From contig JAAALK010000288.1 in NCBI GenBank assembly GCA_019279435.1, forward strand, positions 55,355,624-55,419,623: a stretch of 64,000 nucleotides of DNA. Reading direction: 5' to 3'. The position numbers and the translations under genes were made by a program. The stretch comes from Zizania palustris (Eukaryota > Streptophyta > Magnoliopsida > Poales > Poaceae). Below are positions 22,956 through 32,760 of this stretch, piece by piece. Each line of letters begins with the position of its first letter. Position 1 is the first letter of the stretch. Under the pieces are notes generated by a model. That model searched no databases. It was not told where the DNA came from and worked only from the letters and a program-made list of their open reading frames with translations.

Positions 22956-23567
22956 ATCTGGAATGTTAATATCAAGTTGAGATAAAGAACAACCATGCGA
23001 GACAATGCATCAGCAACCACATTTTCTTTGCCATTCTTGTATTTCACAATGTATGGGAAAGATTCAATAAATTCAACCCATTTAACATGTCTACGGTTCA
23101 GTTTTGCTTGCCCTCTCAAATATTTGAGTGCGTCATGATCAGAATGTATAATAAACTCCTCAGGCAAAAGGTAATGTCGCCAAGTCTTAAGCACACGCAC
23201 TAAGGCATATAATTCCTTATCATAGGTAAAATAATTCAATTGTGGACCATGAAATTTCTCGCTAGAATAGGTCACGGGTTTACCTCCTTGTAGCAGCACA
23301 TCTCCTATTCCCAAATTCACTAGCATCACATTGTAACTCAAAAGGCTTACTAAAATCGGGTAGTTGAAGTAGAGGTGCATGTGTAAGGCGATCCTTGAGT
23401 GGGGCAAAAGCTTGTTCTTGTGCTGGCTTCCAAGTAAAAGTAACTCCCTTCTTGGTCAACTCAGGTAAAGGACCGGTTATGGTGCTGAAATCTCTCACAA
23501 AACGCCGGTAGAAACCTGCAAGACCAAGAGAGCTACGTACTGCAAGGTTAGTTTTAGTTGCATGCAT
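22943..23567 (-). pseudogene. CRM-2 end of RT and RNase H
   Basis: Two - strand frames. 23567-23280 begins at the very end of RT (SSLGLAGFYRRFVRDFSTI) and runs through TKKGVTFTWKPAQEQAF to LQLPDFSKPFELQCDASEFG, the start of RNase H with its first catalytic Asp. After a shift near 23300 the second frame has YSSEKFHGPQLNYFTYDKEL, YALVRVLKTWRHYLLPEEF, HSDHDALKYLRGQAKLN and GKENVVADALSRM. The RT palm with its YxDD site is missing upstream. Confidence 0.85.
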
Positions 23568-23578
23568 GACACGTCCTT

Positions 23579-24172
23579 TCAGATTAATAGCTTGTGATGA
23601 AGAAGGAAAACAACTTTATCTTTTTGTTGCCTCGAAAGTGTTTTAGCTACTTGCTGATTTTCAGAAAGTTGTTTGCTCTTTTGTGCGTCCCTAGCACGTT
23701 TTTCTTGTTCAAATTTCACAATTTCAGCAGGAGTCATAGGAAGCAATGTAACTTTCTTTCCTTTATACATAAATATGTACTTATTGCTCCTACCATGGTG
23801 TGTAGCATCAGTATCATATACCCAAGGTCTACCAAGTAATAGAGAACATGCTTGCATTGGTACTACATCAAAATCAGCACTTCCGAAGTATATACCAATG
23901 GAAAATTCGATGTGAACAGTTTGTGTTACCTTGAGCTTACCGCTGTCGTTGAGCCATTGCACATGGTAAGGGTGTGGATGTGCACGTGTGGGAAGTTGAA
24001 GCTTAGTTACCACGTCGAGGCTCACCAAATTGTTGCAACTACCGCTGTCGATGATGACACGCGCACGGCGGTTATTGACGAGGAAGATGGTCTGAAATAT
24101 ATTGTTCCGTTGTGCCTGGTCGTCGTGGTCCATGTGAGTGCTCAAGTCACGTTGTACAATAAGTGCTGCCAT
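23579..24172 (-). pseudogene. CRM-2 protease region
   Basis: Open for 197 codons. It begins MAALIVQRDLST, matching the linker between gag and protease in CRM-1 (HALIVQRVLNT). It has the active site VIIDSGSCNNLVSLDVV, then FDVVPMQACSLLLGRPW, YDTDATHHGRSNKYIFMYKG and VTLLPMTPAEI, and ends in a Lys/Gln-rich stretch. About ten bases later the DNA is already at the end of RT. The ATG at 24172 may simply be where the gag deletion fell. Whether it could be translated as a free protease is unknown. Confidence 0.8.
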
Positions 24173-25350
24173 GTTAGTGAAAAGAACAAAACAACAAAGA
24201 ATAATCCTTATGTAAAACAGCTAGGTGGGGTGCTGGATGTGTGGTGGAAGCAATTCGTCAAGCACCTTACCCACGCTTGCAAGTGTTCTCACCACGCCGC
24301 AGTGAGGTCACCGGCCTACAGGTGATGAACCAAGTGGAGGTGGTGTGCAATTGCAAGATTTGATCCTGTCCTGACCAAGAGAAATGTGTAGCTTGGAAGG
24401 CAAAGTGAGTAGCAAGGATTAGCGATAATAATAACAGTTAAACCAAGTTCAATAAGTATTCCCTAGTACTCGTCAAGTTGCTGACCGTAGTGCTCCCAAA
24501 GTGAAAGTTCAAGCAATAGAGGGAATCTATGTGCCCAGAAATCAAAAGGGAGCAAAAACAGGCCAAATTCAGCTCTTTATAGATCGGACAAGGCATCAGA
24601 CAAGAGATCGGACAAGGGTTCGGACAAGCAAAAGGGCTGCCAAGGCCTGCCTCAGATCGGACAATAGTTCGGACAAGAGTTCGGACAAGAGTTCGGACAA
24701 GCAACTAACAGTCAATGCCTTCCTCAGATCGGACAAGAGTTCGGACAGGAGTTCGGACAAGAGTTCGGACAAGCAACTAACAGGACTGTTTTCTCTTTTT
24801 TTTTTTTTTTTTTTTTCTCTCTTTTTTTTCACTCTATTTTTTTTTGAAATAAGGATGACCAGAGATGCAACCACAAAAATTGGCACCTACAACTGAGGTG
24901 GGATGTGGCTTGCAAAAATTCAAACAAGTTCGCTGTCCGGCGAGCAAAAACTTTGTCCAATTTTTTCTTTATCTTCCCAATTTTTTTTGGCGATTTTGGT
25001 GAGGAAGACGCTCAAAAATTTCAGATTTTTCTGCCAAACGAGCGAAAAGTTATGCCTGTTTTACTGAAGGGGGTCACAAAGAGTAGATGTGGAAAACAAA
25101 GAAGGGTTGCGGAAGGGGGGGGTTTCGGTGGGGAATTTTTTTTTCTGAGACACAAGAACAACTACTACTCAAACGACACAGAGGGATGACTAAACCAGCA
25201 ACAAGACTCGACCAAGAACACGAACTCAACAAAGTTAAAACTGAAATTAAAATCGCAAGGCACAAAGGGGTTCTCGGTGGGGAATTTTTTGGTGCGGTTT
25301 TCTGGACTCTGGGTAAAAACAAAGTAGATCGAAATTACCTAACGGAAAAA
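24173..25350 (-). other. CRM-2 long leader without gag
   Basis: About 1.2 kb between PBS and protease where gag would be expected. I see no gag motif on either strand. It holds a T-rich block (24790-24845), the 12-bp repeats described separately and a 'ggcataacttttcgctcg' motif (- strand, near 25050). Confidence 0.6.
24582..24782 (-). repeat. 12-bp tandem repeats (TTCGGACAAGAG) in two blocks
   Basis: TTCGGACAAGAG units occur three or four in a row at about 24667-24712 and 24727-24772. Each block begins CCTCAGATCGGACAA and ends CAAGCAACTAACA, so a larger unit of about 65-70 bp is duplicated as well. Related GATCGGACAAG words extend left to 24582. Confidence 0.8.
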
Positions 25351-25366
25351 CTGAGCTCTGATACCA
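25351..25366 (-). promoter_or_regulatory. CRM-2 primer-binding site (tRNA-iMet type)
   Basis: The - strand reads TGGTATCAGAGCTCAG, two bases after the 5' LTR end. Confidence 0.88.
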
Positions 25367-25368
25367 GC

Positions 25369-26195
25369 TGATTGGGGAGGTGGTCCCGATCTTCCGATAG
25401 GTAAAGGATAAACTTGGGTTGGTGGAGAATCTCGACGTTGGCGATCCAAGGCTCCGGTCCGGCGGATCAAATCCTTGCAATCGTTACACCACTGTCTCCG
25501 TTGGTTATCAACCACGCAGAACGCGATTGACCTCGCCACGAAGGCTAATTCCTGCAAGCGAACCCAAGAACACAAGCAAGAACATGAAGGATACAAATCG
25601 AATGCCAAATCACAGACAAACGAAGATAAGGTGAGGTTTCACAAACGCCAATGCAGCAGCCAATCGGTCCGGTGCAAGAGGCGGGATCTAAACACAACAG
25701 TGTAGATGCAACAAAGCAAAACCTAACCCTAAAGGTGGCTGGCGTGAGAATATATAGGGCGGCGGTCTGTGGAAAGTGAACAGACTTGGGCTGTGGGCTA
25801 GAAGACGTACAGACTCAATTATGGCCAACACGGCCCAGTTCTGTAATGCAGGACTGTTTTAAATACATAGGTCGACTCGAGACTCCAAATGATGTGAACC
25901 AACGGCAAAAGATCCGTCTTCTCCTCAGCTTTCCAAAAAGTCCAAGAACGCGCCAATCGGACTTCGTATGAGGAAGTTATGCCCATTTTGGTGAATGGTG
26001 GTCGATGTAGTCCGAACCAGCGAAATCTTGACTTCAAACATCCGTGCGGCTCTGTCTTCAAGTCCAACTCTTCTATTCCATCTCCCATGTTCCTCATAGT
26101 TCAAGCGACGGACACGGGCGCGTGTGATTCGTCCTAGTAACTGAATTGTAGGTGGAGGCTCCATGTGTGTATCATGTGACGTGATGTCCTCATCA
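25369..26195 (-). repeat. CRM-2 5' LTR (827 bp)
   Basis: Partner of 20968-21796. It ends CATCA at 26195, followed by target duplication GAGGT. Confidence 0.9.
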
Positions 26196-26200
26196 GAGGT

Positions 26201-27214
26201 AATAATGGAAACAACCCTCGTGCTGATAATTCGTTTGCTAAGGTTAAATTCAGCATACCCTCTTTTTCTGGCTCTTATGATGCTGAAACATATCTGAATT
26301 GGGAGATGACAGTACAACAAAAATTTAACTCTTACCGAGTTCCAGAAATACATAGAGTTAGACAAGCCACTAGTGAGTTTACCGATTTTGCTATTATTTG
26401 GTGGAATGAGATCTCAAGTGTAGGCTTAGCACCTGACACATGGGATAGGCTAAAGAGAGCTATGCGTGGAAGATTTGTCCCTACTACTTATAAACGTGTT
26501 TTGCTTCAAAAATTACAGCGTTTAAACCAGGGAAATAAATCTGTAGAGGAGTACTACTAGGAACTGCAAACAGGAATGCTGCATTGTGATGTAGTTGAGG
26601 ATGAGGAGAGTAAAATGGCTAGATTTTTTGGTGGGTTAAGAAGAGAAATACAAGACATAATAGATTATAAGGAATATAATACACTCAATAGATTGTTTCA
26701 CCTTTCTATGAAGGCAGAAAGAGAATTGCAGGGACGATAGCCGAAGTCGAAGGGTAACTTCACCGACACAAGACCAGCGTCTGCAACGGGAAAATCAACA
26801 CTACCTTCTCCCGCACGGTCTACTGCCCCCTTCATATCTAGGGCACGTTCAGCAGCACCTTCATTTTCACTACCACCAGAGGAGAAGAGTAAGACAAACC
26901 TACCAGCTACTAGTTCCTCATCGGTTGCTTCTATAGGTCGAACCAGTGGAGTCATTTGCCACAATTGCAAAGGGAAGGGCCATTTCATGAGAGATTGCCC
27001 AAGCCAGAGATGGACATTCATTGCTACTGAGGATGGAAGGTATGTTAGTACTAGTGATATTGAAGATGGTGGTACTGACGATGCAAGTGATGATGAAGAG
27101 CCTGAAAGTGATGGCGAGGAGGTTTTAGGTACTGCCGCCACAGAGAAGCATCATGCATTGATTGTACAACGTGTTTTAAACACTCAAGTGGAGCAAATGG
27201 ACACACTACAGTGA
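26201..27214 (+). pseudogene. CRM-1 gag, C-terminal part with zinc knuckle
   Basis: Gag resumes after CRM-2. Visible are VKFSIPSFSGSYDAETYLNW, IIWWNEISS, MRGRFVPTTYKRVLLQKLQR and GNKSVEEYY, followed by a TAG near 26560. The next segment has FFGGLRREIQDII and FHLSMKAERELQGR, again ended by TAG. Further on there is a Ser/Pro-rich linker and the CCHC knuckle CHNCKGKGHFMRDC at about 26959-27000. An acidic stretch follows, then ALIVQRVLNT and a stop (27212-27214). The gag domain order is normal for CRM. Confidence 0.88.
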
Positions 27215-27930
27215 CATAACTTATTTCAAATGTTCCTCATTGTCAATGATCGTCGTGTTCATGTCATAATTGATGGAGGAAGCAGCAATAACTTGGTGAG
27301 CATAGAGCTGGTTAATAAGCTTGGATTGACCACACGCCCACACCATCATCCCTACTATATTTAGTGGTTCAACAATAGTGGTAAGGTCAAGGTAACACAC
27401 TCAGCGAGAGTTCACTTTTTCATTGGTACATACCATGACTTTGCTGATTTTGATGTTGTACCCATGCAAGCATGTTCACTTTTATTGGGTTAGCCATGGG
27501 AATTTGATACGGATGCCACACATCACAGTAGGAGTAACAAATATACACTTATGCACAAGGGAAAGAAAATTACTTTGCTTCCTATGACTCCCACTGAAAT
27601 TATGCAATGTGAGAAAGAGAGTTATGAGAAGAGCAAGAAGGAGACTGCACCACAATCTGAAAATCAGCAAGTAGCTAACACTATCTTCCCACCTAAGAAA
27701 GATAAGAAAAACAATAGCCCTAAGTCGGATGGAATTAAATTGAAAGGGGGTGTTATGCTTGCTACTAAATCTAATTTGGTTGATGTTAATGAGTTTGATT
27801 CTCCTTGTTATGCATTGATATGCAAAGAAGTCTTGTTTTCATTTGAGGATTCTTCCACTTCTTTGCCTCATACTGTCACTAACCTTTTGCAGGAGTATAA
27901 GGATGTGTTTCCAGTGGAGATGCCTCCGGG
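27215..27930 (+). pseudogene. CRM-1 protease and linker
   Basis: Aspartic protease remnant: VIIDGGSSNNLVSIELV carries DGGS where most CRM copies have DSGS or DGGS. It is followed by FDVVPMQACSLLLG, a TAG (27491-27493), then DTDATHHSRSNKY and KKITLLPMTPTEI. Another in-frame TAG lies near 27361. The open frame from 27551 continues through a Lys-rich linker and DSPCYALICKEVLFSFE into RT. Confidence 0.82.
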
Positions 27931-28696
27931 GCTGCCACCTATTCGAGGTATTGAGCATCAAATTGACTTGATCCTAGGAGCGACATTGTCAAACCGTGCT
28001 GCATATAGAACAAATCCGGAGGAGACTAAAGAAATTCAGCGACAAGTCAAAGAACTGCTGGACTGTCGGTACGTACGCGAGAGCCTTAGTCCATGTGCTG
28101 TGCCTGTTCTTTTAGTCCCTAAGAAAGATGGTAGTTGGCGTATGTGTGTTGATTGTAGAGCCATCAATAATATTACAATAAGGTATCGTCATTTTATTCC
28201 TAGGTTAGATGATATGCTTGATGAGTTGAGTGGGTCTATCATTTTCTCTAAGATTGACTTGCGTAGTGGATACCACCAAATTCGAATGAAATTAGGAGAT
28301 GAATGGAAAACAACTTTCAAAATGAAGTTCGGGTTTTATGAGTGGCTAGTCATGCCTTTGGGTTAACTAATGCACCTAGCACTTTCATGCGTTTAATGAA
28401 TGAAGTATTGAGAGTTTTTATTGGAAAATTTGTGGTGGTTTACTTTGATGATATCTTGATATATAGCAGGTCTATTGATGAACATTTGAATCATTTGCGT
28501 GTTGTTTTTAATGCTTTGAGAGATGCACGCTTGTTTGGTAACCTTGAAAAGTGTACTTTTTGCACGGGTCGAGTCTCTTTTCACAGTGTATTGAGGTAGA
28601 TGAAGCGAAAATTGAAGCCATCAAGAGCTAGCCAACACCACAAACCGTTACGCAAGTGAGAAGTTTTCATGGACTTGCTGGTTTTTATCAAGGTTT
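27931..28696 (+). pseudogene. CRM-1 reverse transcriptase
   Basis: RT motifs in order: MPPGLPPIRGIEHQIDLILG, AVPVLLVPKKDGSWRMCVDC, RAINNITIRYRHFIPRLDDM, FSKIDLRSGYHQIRM and FGFYEWLVMPLG. A shift at about 28360 follows, then FGLTNAPSTFMRLMNEVL, the catalytic YFDDILIYSRS near 28440 and KCTFCTGRVSF. A further stop (28597-28599) and changes precede VRSFHGLAGFYQ. The polymerase palm is complete but broken across frames. Confidence 0.88.
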
Positions 28697-29200
28697 GTGA
28701 AGAATTTCAGCACCATTGCCGCACCACTCAATGAGTTGACAAAGAAGGGAGCTTCATTCATATGGGGTCCAACACAAGAACAAGCTTTTAACATGCTTAA
28801 GGACAAACTTACACATGCCCCTCTACTCCAACTTCCTGACTTTGGTAAGACGTTTGAGCTTGAATGTGATGCTAGTGGGATTGGGATAGGAGGAGTTCTC
28901 AAACAAGAAGGTAAACCTGTTGCTTACTTTAGTGAAAAATTGCATGGACCTAATCTGAATTATTCTACTTATGATAAGGAGTTGTATGCTCTAGTTAGGA
29001 TGTTAGAAACTTGGCAACATTACCTTTGGCCTAAGGAGTTTTTCATTCATTCTCATCATGAATCCTTGAAACATATTAGAAGTCAGGCAAAACTCAATAA
29101 GCGACATGCAAAATGGGTTGAGTTCATAGAGTCTTTTCCATACATCATTAAACATAAATGTGGTAAAGACAATATCATTGCAGATGCTTTATCTAGGCGT
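28697..29200 (+). pseudogene. CRM-1 RNase H
   Basis: An uninterrupted frame with LTKKGASFIWGPTQEQAF, LQLPDFGKTFELECDASGIG (first Asp), GKPVAYFSEKLHGPNLNYST, YDKELYALVRMLETWQHYLW, HSHHESLKHIRSQAKLN and GKDNIIADALSRR. It removes the RNA strand during cDNA synthesis. The same frame continues into the integrase zinc finger. Confidence 0.88.
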
Positions 29201-30792
29201 TTTACTATGTTATCTCAGCTTGATCATAAGATATTTGGTCTAGAAACAATAAAGGAGTTATATGCTACTGATCTAGACTTCAAGGATGCTTTTGAAAATT
29301 GTAGAGAGTACCAAACTTGGAATAAATATGTGCTGAATGATGACTTATTATATCGTGCTAACAAGCTATGCGTCCCAGCAAGCTCCATTCACCTTTTATT
29401 TTTACAGGAAGCCCACGGGGGAGGATTGATGGGACATTTTGGAGCGAAGAAAACTTAGGACATGCTATCAACACACTTCTTTTGGCCAAGGATGTAGCGG
29501 GATGTCGTGCGCTATGTCTCACGCTGCACTACATGTAACAAAGCTAAGTCACGTTTGAATCCCTTTGGACTTTATATGCCCCTTCCTGTTCCTAGCGTCC
29601 CTTGGGAGCATATATCAATGGATTTTGTATTAGGGTTACCTAGAACAAAGAGGGGGAGGGATAGTATATTTTTGGTGGTCGATCGATTCTCAAAAATGGC
29701 ACATTTTATACCTTGTCATAAGAGCGATGATGCTACAAACATTGCTGATTTTTTTTCAGGGACATCATTCGCCTACATGGAGTACCCACCACCATTGTCT
29801 CTGATCGTGATGCGAAGTTCTTGAGCCACTTTTGGAGAAGTTTGTGGTGTAAGTTGGGTACCAAGCTGCTGTTCTCCACCACGTGGCACCCTCAAACTGA
29901 TGGGCAAACTGAGGTAGTTAATCGTACATTAGGCACCATGCCGCGAGCTGTTTTGAAGAAGAATTTGAAGATGTGGGAAGAATGTTTACCTCATGTGGAG
30001 TTTGCATATAATCGAGTAGTACATTCTACCACCAAGGTGAGTCCTTTCCAAGTTGTGTATGGTTTTAATCCCCGTGCTCCTATTGATCTTTTGCCATTGC
30101 CTACTTCTAAACATGTGCATTTAGATGCTAAGACATGTGTCGATTTTATTCTGAAATTACATGCCACAACTAAAGAACACATTGAAAAGATGACCGAAAG
30201 GTATAAAATTGCTGGTAGTAAGGGTAGAAGACATATAACCTTTGAAATAGGTGATTTTGTTTGGTTACATTTGCGTAAAGATAGATTTTCAGAATTGAGA
30301 AAGTCTAAATTGATGCCTCGAGCTGATGGACCTTTCAAGATAGTTAAGAAAATTAACGACAATGCATACCAGCTTGAGTTGCTTGTAGATTTTGGGGTTA
30401 GTCCCACATTTAACATTTCAGATTTGAAGCCATATTTGGGAGAAGAAGATGAGTTCGAGTCGAGGACGACTCCAATTCAAGAAGGGGAGGATGATGAGGA
30501 CATCGATAACAATGATAAAGACATCCAACACTCTATCATTCTTGGACCAATCACTCGCTCCCGTGCACAGAAGCTTAATTATGAGGTGCGTTCATTTCTT
30601 ACTTTACATAATGATATGGATACAAATGGGATGCTACTTATGGATGATATTTTGACTCTAAGGAATATGGGAGAAGCACTTCTGGATCAAACACAAGGGG
30701 GAGAGGCGGCACAACAATCCAACTCGAATTCCACTTCAAACTCTGATTTTGGTTCGGATTCAGCAGAGCATCCTTCAGTAAAATGGGCATAA
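29201..30792 (+). pseudogene. CRM-1 integrase with CR motif extending into the 3' LTR
   Basis: The zinc-finger region (SSIHLLFLQEAHGGGLMGHF) ends at TAG 29456-29458; a second TAG is at 29495-29497 before RDVVRYVSRCTTCNKAKSRL. The core has MDFVLGLPRTKRGRDSIFLV (first Asp), then a shift at a run of eight T (about 29750) and SDRDAKF-equivalent bases. The last frame (29821-30792) has LGTKLLFSTTWHPQTDGQTE with the catalytic Glu, VVYGFNPRAPIDLLPLP, FEIGDFVWLHLRKDRFSELR, RADGPFKIVKKINDNAYQLE and LKPYLGEEDEFESRTT. It continues past the LTR border (30492) into PITRSRAQKLNYEV, the CRM CR motif. About 300 coding bases lie in the LTR. Confidence 0.88.
30478..30491 (+). promoter_or_regulatory. CRM-1 polypurine tract
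   Basis: AAGAAGGGGAGGA lies directly before TGATGAGGAC and within the integrase reading frame. CRM-2 has the same string before its 3' LTR. Confidence 0.75.
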
Positions 30793-31366
30793 CTTTCTCG
30801 TACGGAGGAGGATTGAGGCGTTCTTTAAGGTGTTGGAAAGATAACGAAAATATCTTTCCAATGGTTCTAGTGCCAAGTCCTGGTTCATTACGAAACGTTC
30901 TGTGTCGGCCGAACAAGTCATCTGGTTCCGCGTCACCATTTTGGCCCACTTCGGGCCTTGTATCTGTTTGGGACCTTAAGCCCTACATTAGTCTCGACTT
31001 TTCCACAAACCCTAGGTATTAATACTCTGTAGCCGCCAGGGATTAGGGTTGGGTTTTGCTTAGTTTCGAATCTCTTGTAGATTGAACTCTGACTTGGTCA
31101 GATTGCGGAACCCCACTTGAGAAATCGATCTCTCTTCTATTTTGTGAGATTGTGTTTCCGTGTTCTTTCTTGTGTTCTCGATTCGCAGGCAGGGATAAGA
31201 CTTCTTGGCGAGGTCAATCACGTTCATGCATGGTTGATAACCAATGGAGCCATGGTGTAGCGATTGCGGGGTTCAGATCTGTGGTGATCGGAAGCCGGAT
31301 CATCAACGTCGAGTCCACCAATCGAGTTTACCCTCCTGACGGAAGATCGGGCACCCGTGCGCATCA
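30492..31366 (+). repeat. CRM-1 3' LTR (875 bp)
   Basis: It starts TGATGAGGACATC and ends GTGCGCATCA. Its last 50 bp match the 5' remnant at 7098-7150. It holds the end of the integrase frame and a GGGCATAACTTTCTCG motif near 30786. Confidence 0.88.
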
Positions 31367-31560
31367 CTATAGTGATGATTTATGTTTTCACCCATCACTA
31401 AAGACTCCCACTTATAAATAGGCGGGGCACCGAAGTGAATCATTATGCTTTCATTTCACGTATGCCCTAATCCTAGACTCTCATCATCGTTGTCGCCTTT
31501 ATCATGCTCCTCGCTGCTCAACGCCCTCCACACCTTGGTTGCATTCTTATTCTCGTAAGT
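31367..31560 (+). promoter_or_regulatory. Promoter-like segment with TATA box and a consensus 5' splice site
   Basis: ACTTATAAATAGGCGGGG (about 31409) looks like a plant TATA box. Roughly 140 bases later ATTCTCGTAAGTTTG contains a consensus intron donor, after a short frame starting ATG at about 31502. No downstream exon or known protein follows. It could be a relic promoter from another LTR element or a captured gene start. Weak evidence. Confidence 0.3.
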
Positions 31561-31914
31561 TTGTTTATGCTTACTATTAAATATCAGTTTATACATTCAT
31601 TTATTCGAAAAAATTTGCTTATTGAATTTGTGAATTAGGGATATGAAAAACATTCAAGAGATCTATATGTACCAACCTATGTTCCCAATAGTTATTTAAT
31701 AAAGATCAATCATCTAGTTAACAACGGGTGTCACTAGGTTTATAATTTTTTGTACATTGCATGTATTATTTATTGTGTTAACAAACTGAAGCGACATTAC
31801 CTTATTGTTGTAGTATTTATCGAAAAGATTTTGTGATATCAATAACATTCATGCTGGCGATACCCTCCAAATAATGACAAGAGATGGGTGCACCACTGAG
31901 GTTGAGGTTGTGAG
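31561..31914. other. AT-rich DNA, nothing recognised
   Basis: No gene, repeat or element boundary is visible in this stretch. Confidence 0.4.
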
Positions 31915-32760
31915 TGTTGGAGAATGGGGAAACTACGCTAGCTAGAAAATTCAACATTTTTCTCCCCAAAGCCATAGAACCATGTGCATGAGGGATCATG
32001 AATCGTTACCTTCCAACGTGAGAAGCGCTAGGTGCAGCGGAAGAATATGTTGAGGAAGCACATCCTCACTTATCCTTGTCTCGCTCCGCCCGTTCCTCGG
32101 CGATCCAATCGACGAAGATGGCGGTGTCCACATGAAGAAGCCCACGAACACCGCTATTGGAGCAACGCCTCCATGGTATCCACATGTATAGGGGTGAGAT
32201 TGATCTTACGCCGGCGTGCTAGCACCGCTCATGAGAATCGGGAGAAATCTCAATCTCAACTCTTGAGATCAAGAAAGGGAGAGGAGAGGTTCTTGGTGGC
32301 TAGGGTTTAGATCTAATCAAAACAATGAATAATGTGATGTACAAGACCTTCTCCTCCTCTATTTATATAGAGGTGAGACCCTTGGCCCCAATCCACATTG
32401 AGACCCAATAGGTCCAATCTGTTTCGCCCACCTCTGAACTTCCGAATTTCAGAAAGCATCGGAACTTCCAATACCCCTATCGGAACTTCCGATCAATACA
32501 ATTCTGAATCGGAACTTCTGGTTAGAACTCTTTGTATCTAAATTAGATATTATTGGAACTTCCGATTCCTAAATCAGAACTTCTGATTTGAGCTCTCCGT
32601 TTCACAAAGAATAAATTATCGGAACTTCTGATACCATATCAGAACTTTCGATTTGAGCTCTCTATTTTCAATTTAGAAAATAATCGGAACTTCTGATCCA
32701 ACTATAATTTTCTTGGGCACAATTCCTTCAATCTCCCACTTGCACAGAACCAATTCTTTA
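31915..32760. repeat. LTR-like repeat of unassigned family
   Basis: It begins TGTTGGAGAATGGGG. It contains a TATA sequence readable on the - strand (CTATATAAATAGAGG near 32365) with AAACCCTAGCCACC-type leader DNA downstream of it (32310-32290, - strand). The layout resembles a class of grass LTRs, but I could not find a partner copy in the window, and the right border is uncertain. The + strand frame at 32032-32310 is not convincing as a gene. Confidence 0.35.
32432..32705. repeat. Array of 15-bp palindromes, consensus ATCGGAACTTCCGAT
   Basis: About nine copies with irregular spacing (roughly 15-50 bases). The consensus is a perfect palindrome around a central C. Variants such as ATCAGAACTTCTGAT are also palindromic. 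Confidence 0.75.

Larger units (their letters stand above)
20968..26195 (-). mobile_element. CRM-2: CRM-clade element in reverse orientation, internally deleted
   Basis: Two LTRs (25369-26195 as 5', 20968-21796 as 3') with terminal TGATG...CATCA bracket a 3.57-kb interior. Perfect target duplication GAGGT lies at 20963-20967 and 26196-26200. On the - strand the order is PBS, a long leader with repeats, protease, RNase H, integrase, PPT. Gag and almost all of the reverse transcriptase are absent. The LTR ends resemble those of CRM-1 (GGAAGATCGGG near the end), so the two are relatives. The LTRs differ by several substitutions, implying some age. Confidence 0.88.
7098..31366 (+). mobile_element. 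CRM-1: Ty3/gypsy CRM-clade chromovirus, 5'-truncated, hosting two nested elements
   Basis: CRM elements are chromoviruses enriched at cereal centromeres; integrase steers their insertion. This copy runs on the + strand: LTR remnant 7098-7150, iMet-type PBS at 7153, leader, gag from 20662, then protease, RT, RNase H and integrase to 30792, PPT and 3' LTR 30492-31366. The Tekay-type element (7567-19960) splits the leader and CRM-2 (20968-26195) splits gag. Without the two insertions about 6.6 kb would remain. The integrase reading frame enters the 3' LTR and carries a PITRSRAQKLNYEV block, the CRM-specific C-terminal CR motif. Many stops and shifts show it is dead. The 5' end is lost, so no target duplication can be tested. 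Confidence 0.85.

Noticed and set aside
24582..24782. Possible CRISPR-like array
   Set aside because: Units are 12 bp, directly adjacent, with no unique spacers; this is plant DNA inside a retrotransposon.
32032..32310. A 92-codon + strand frame that might be a host gene
   Set aside because: It is antisense to a TATA-bearing LTR-like leader and resembles no protein I know.
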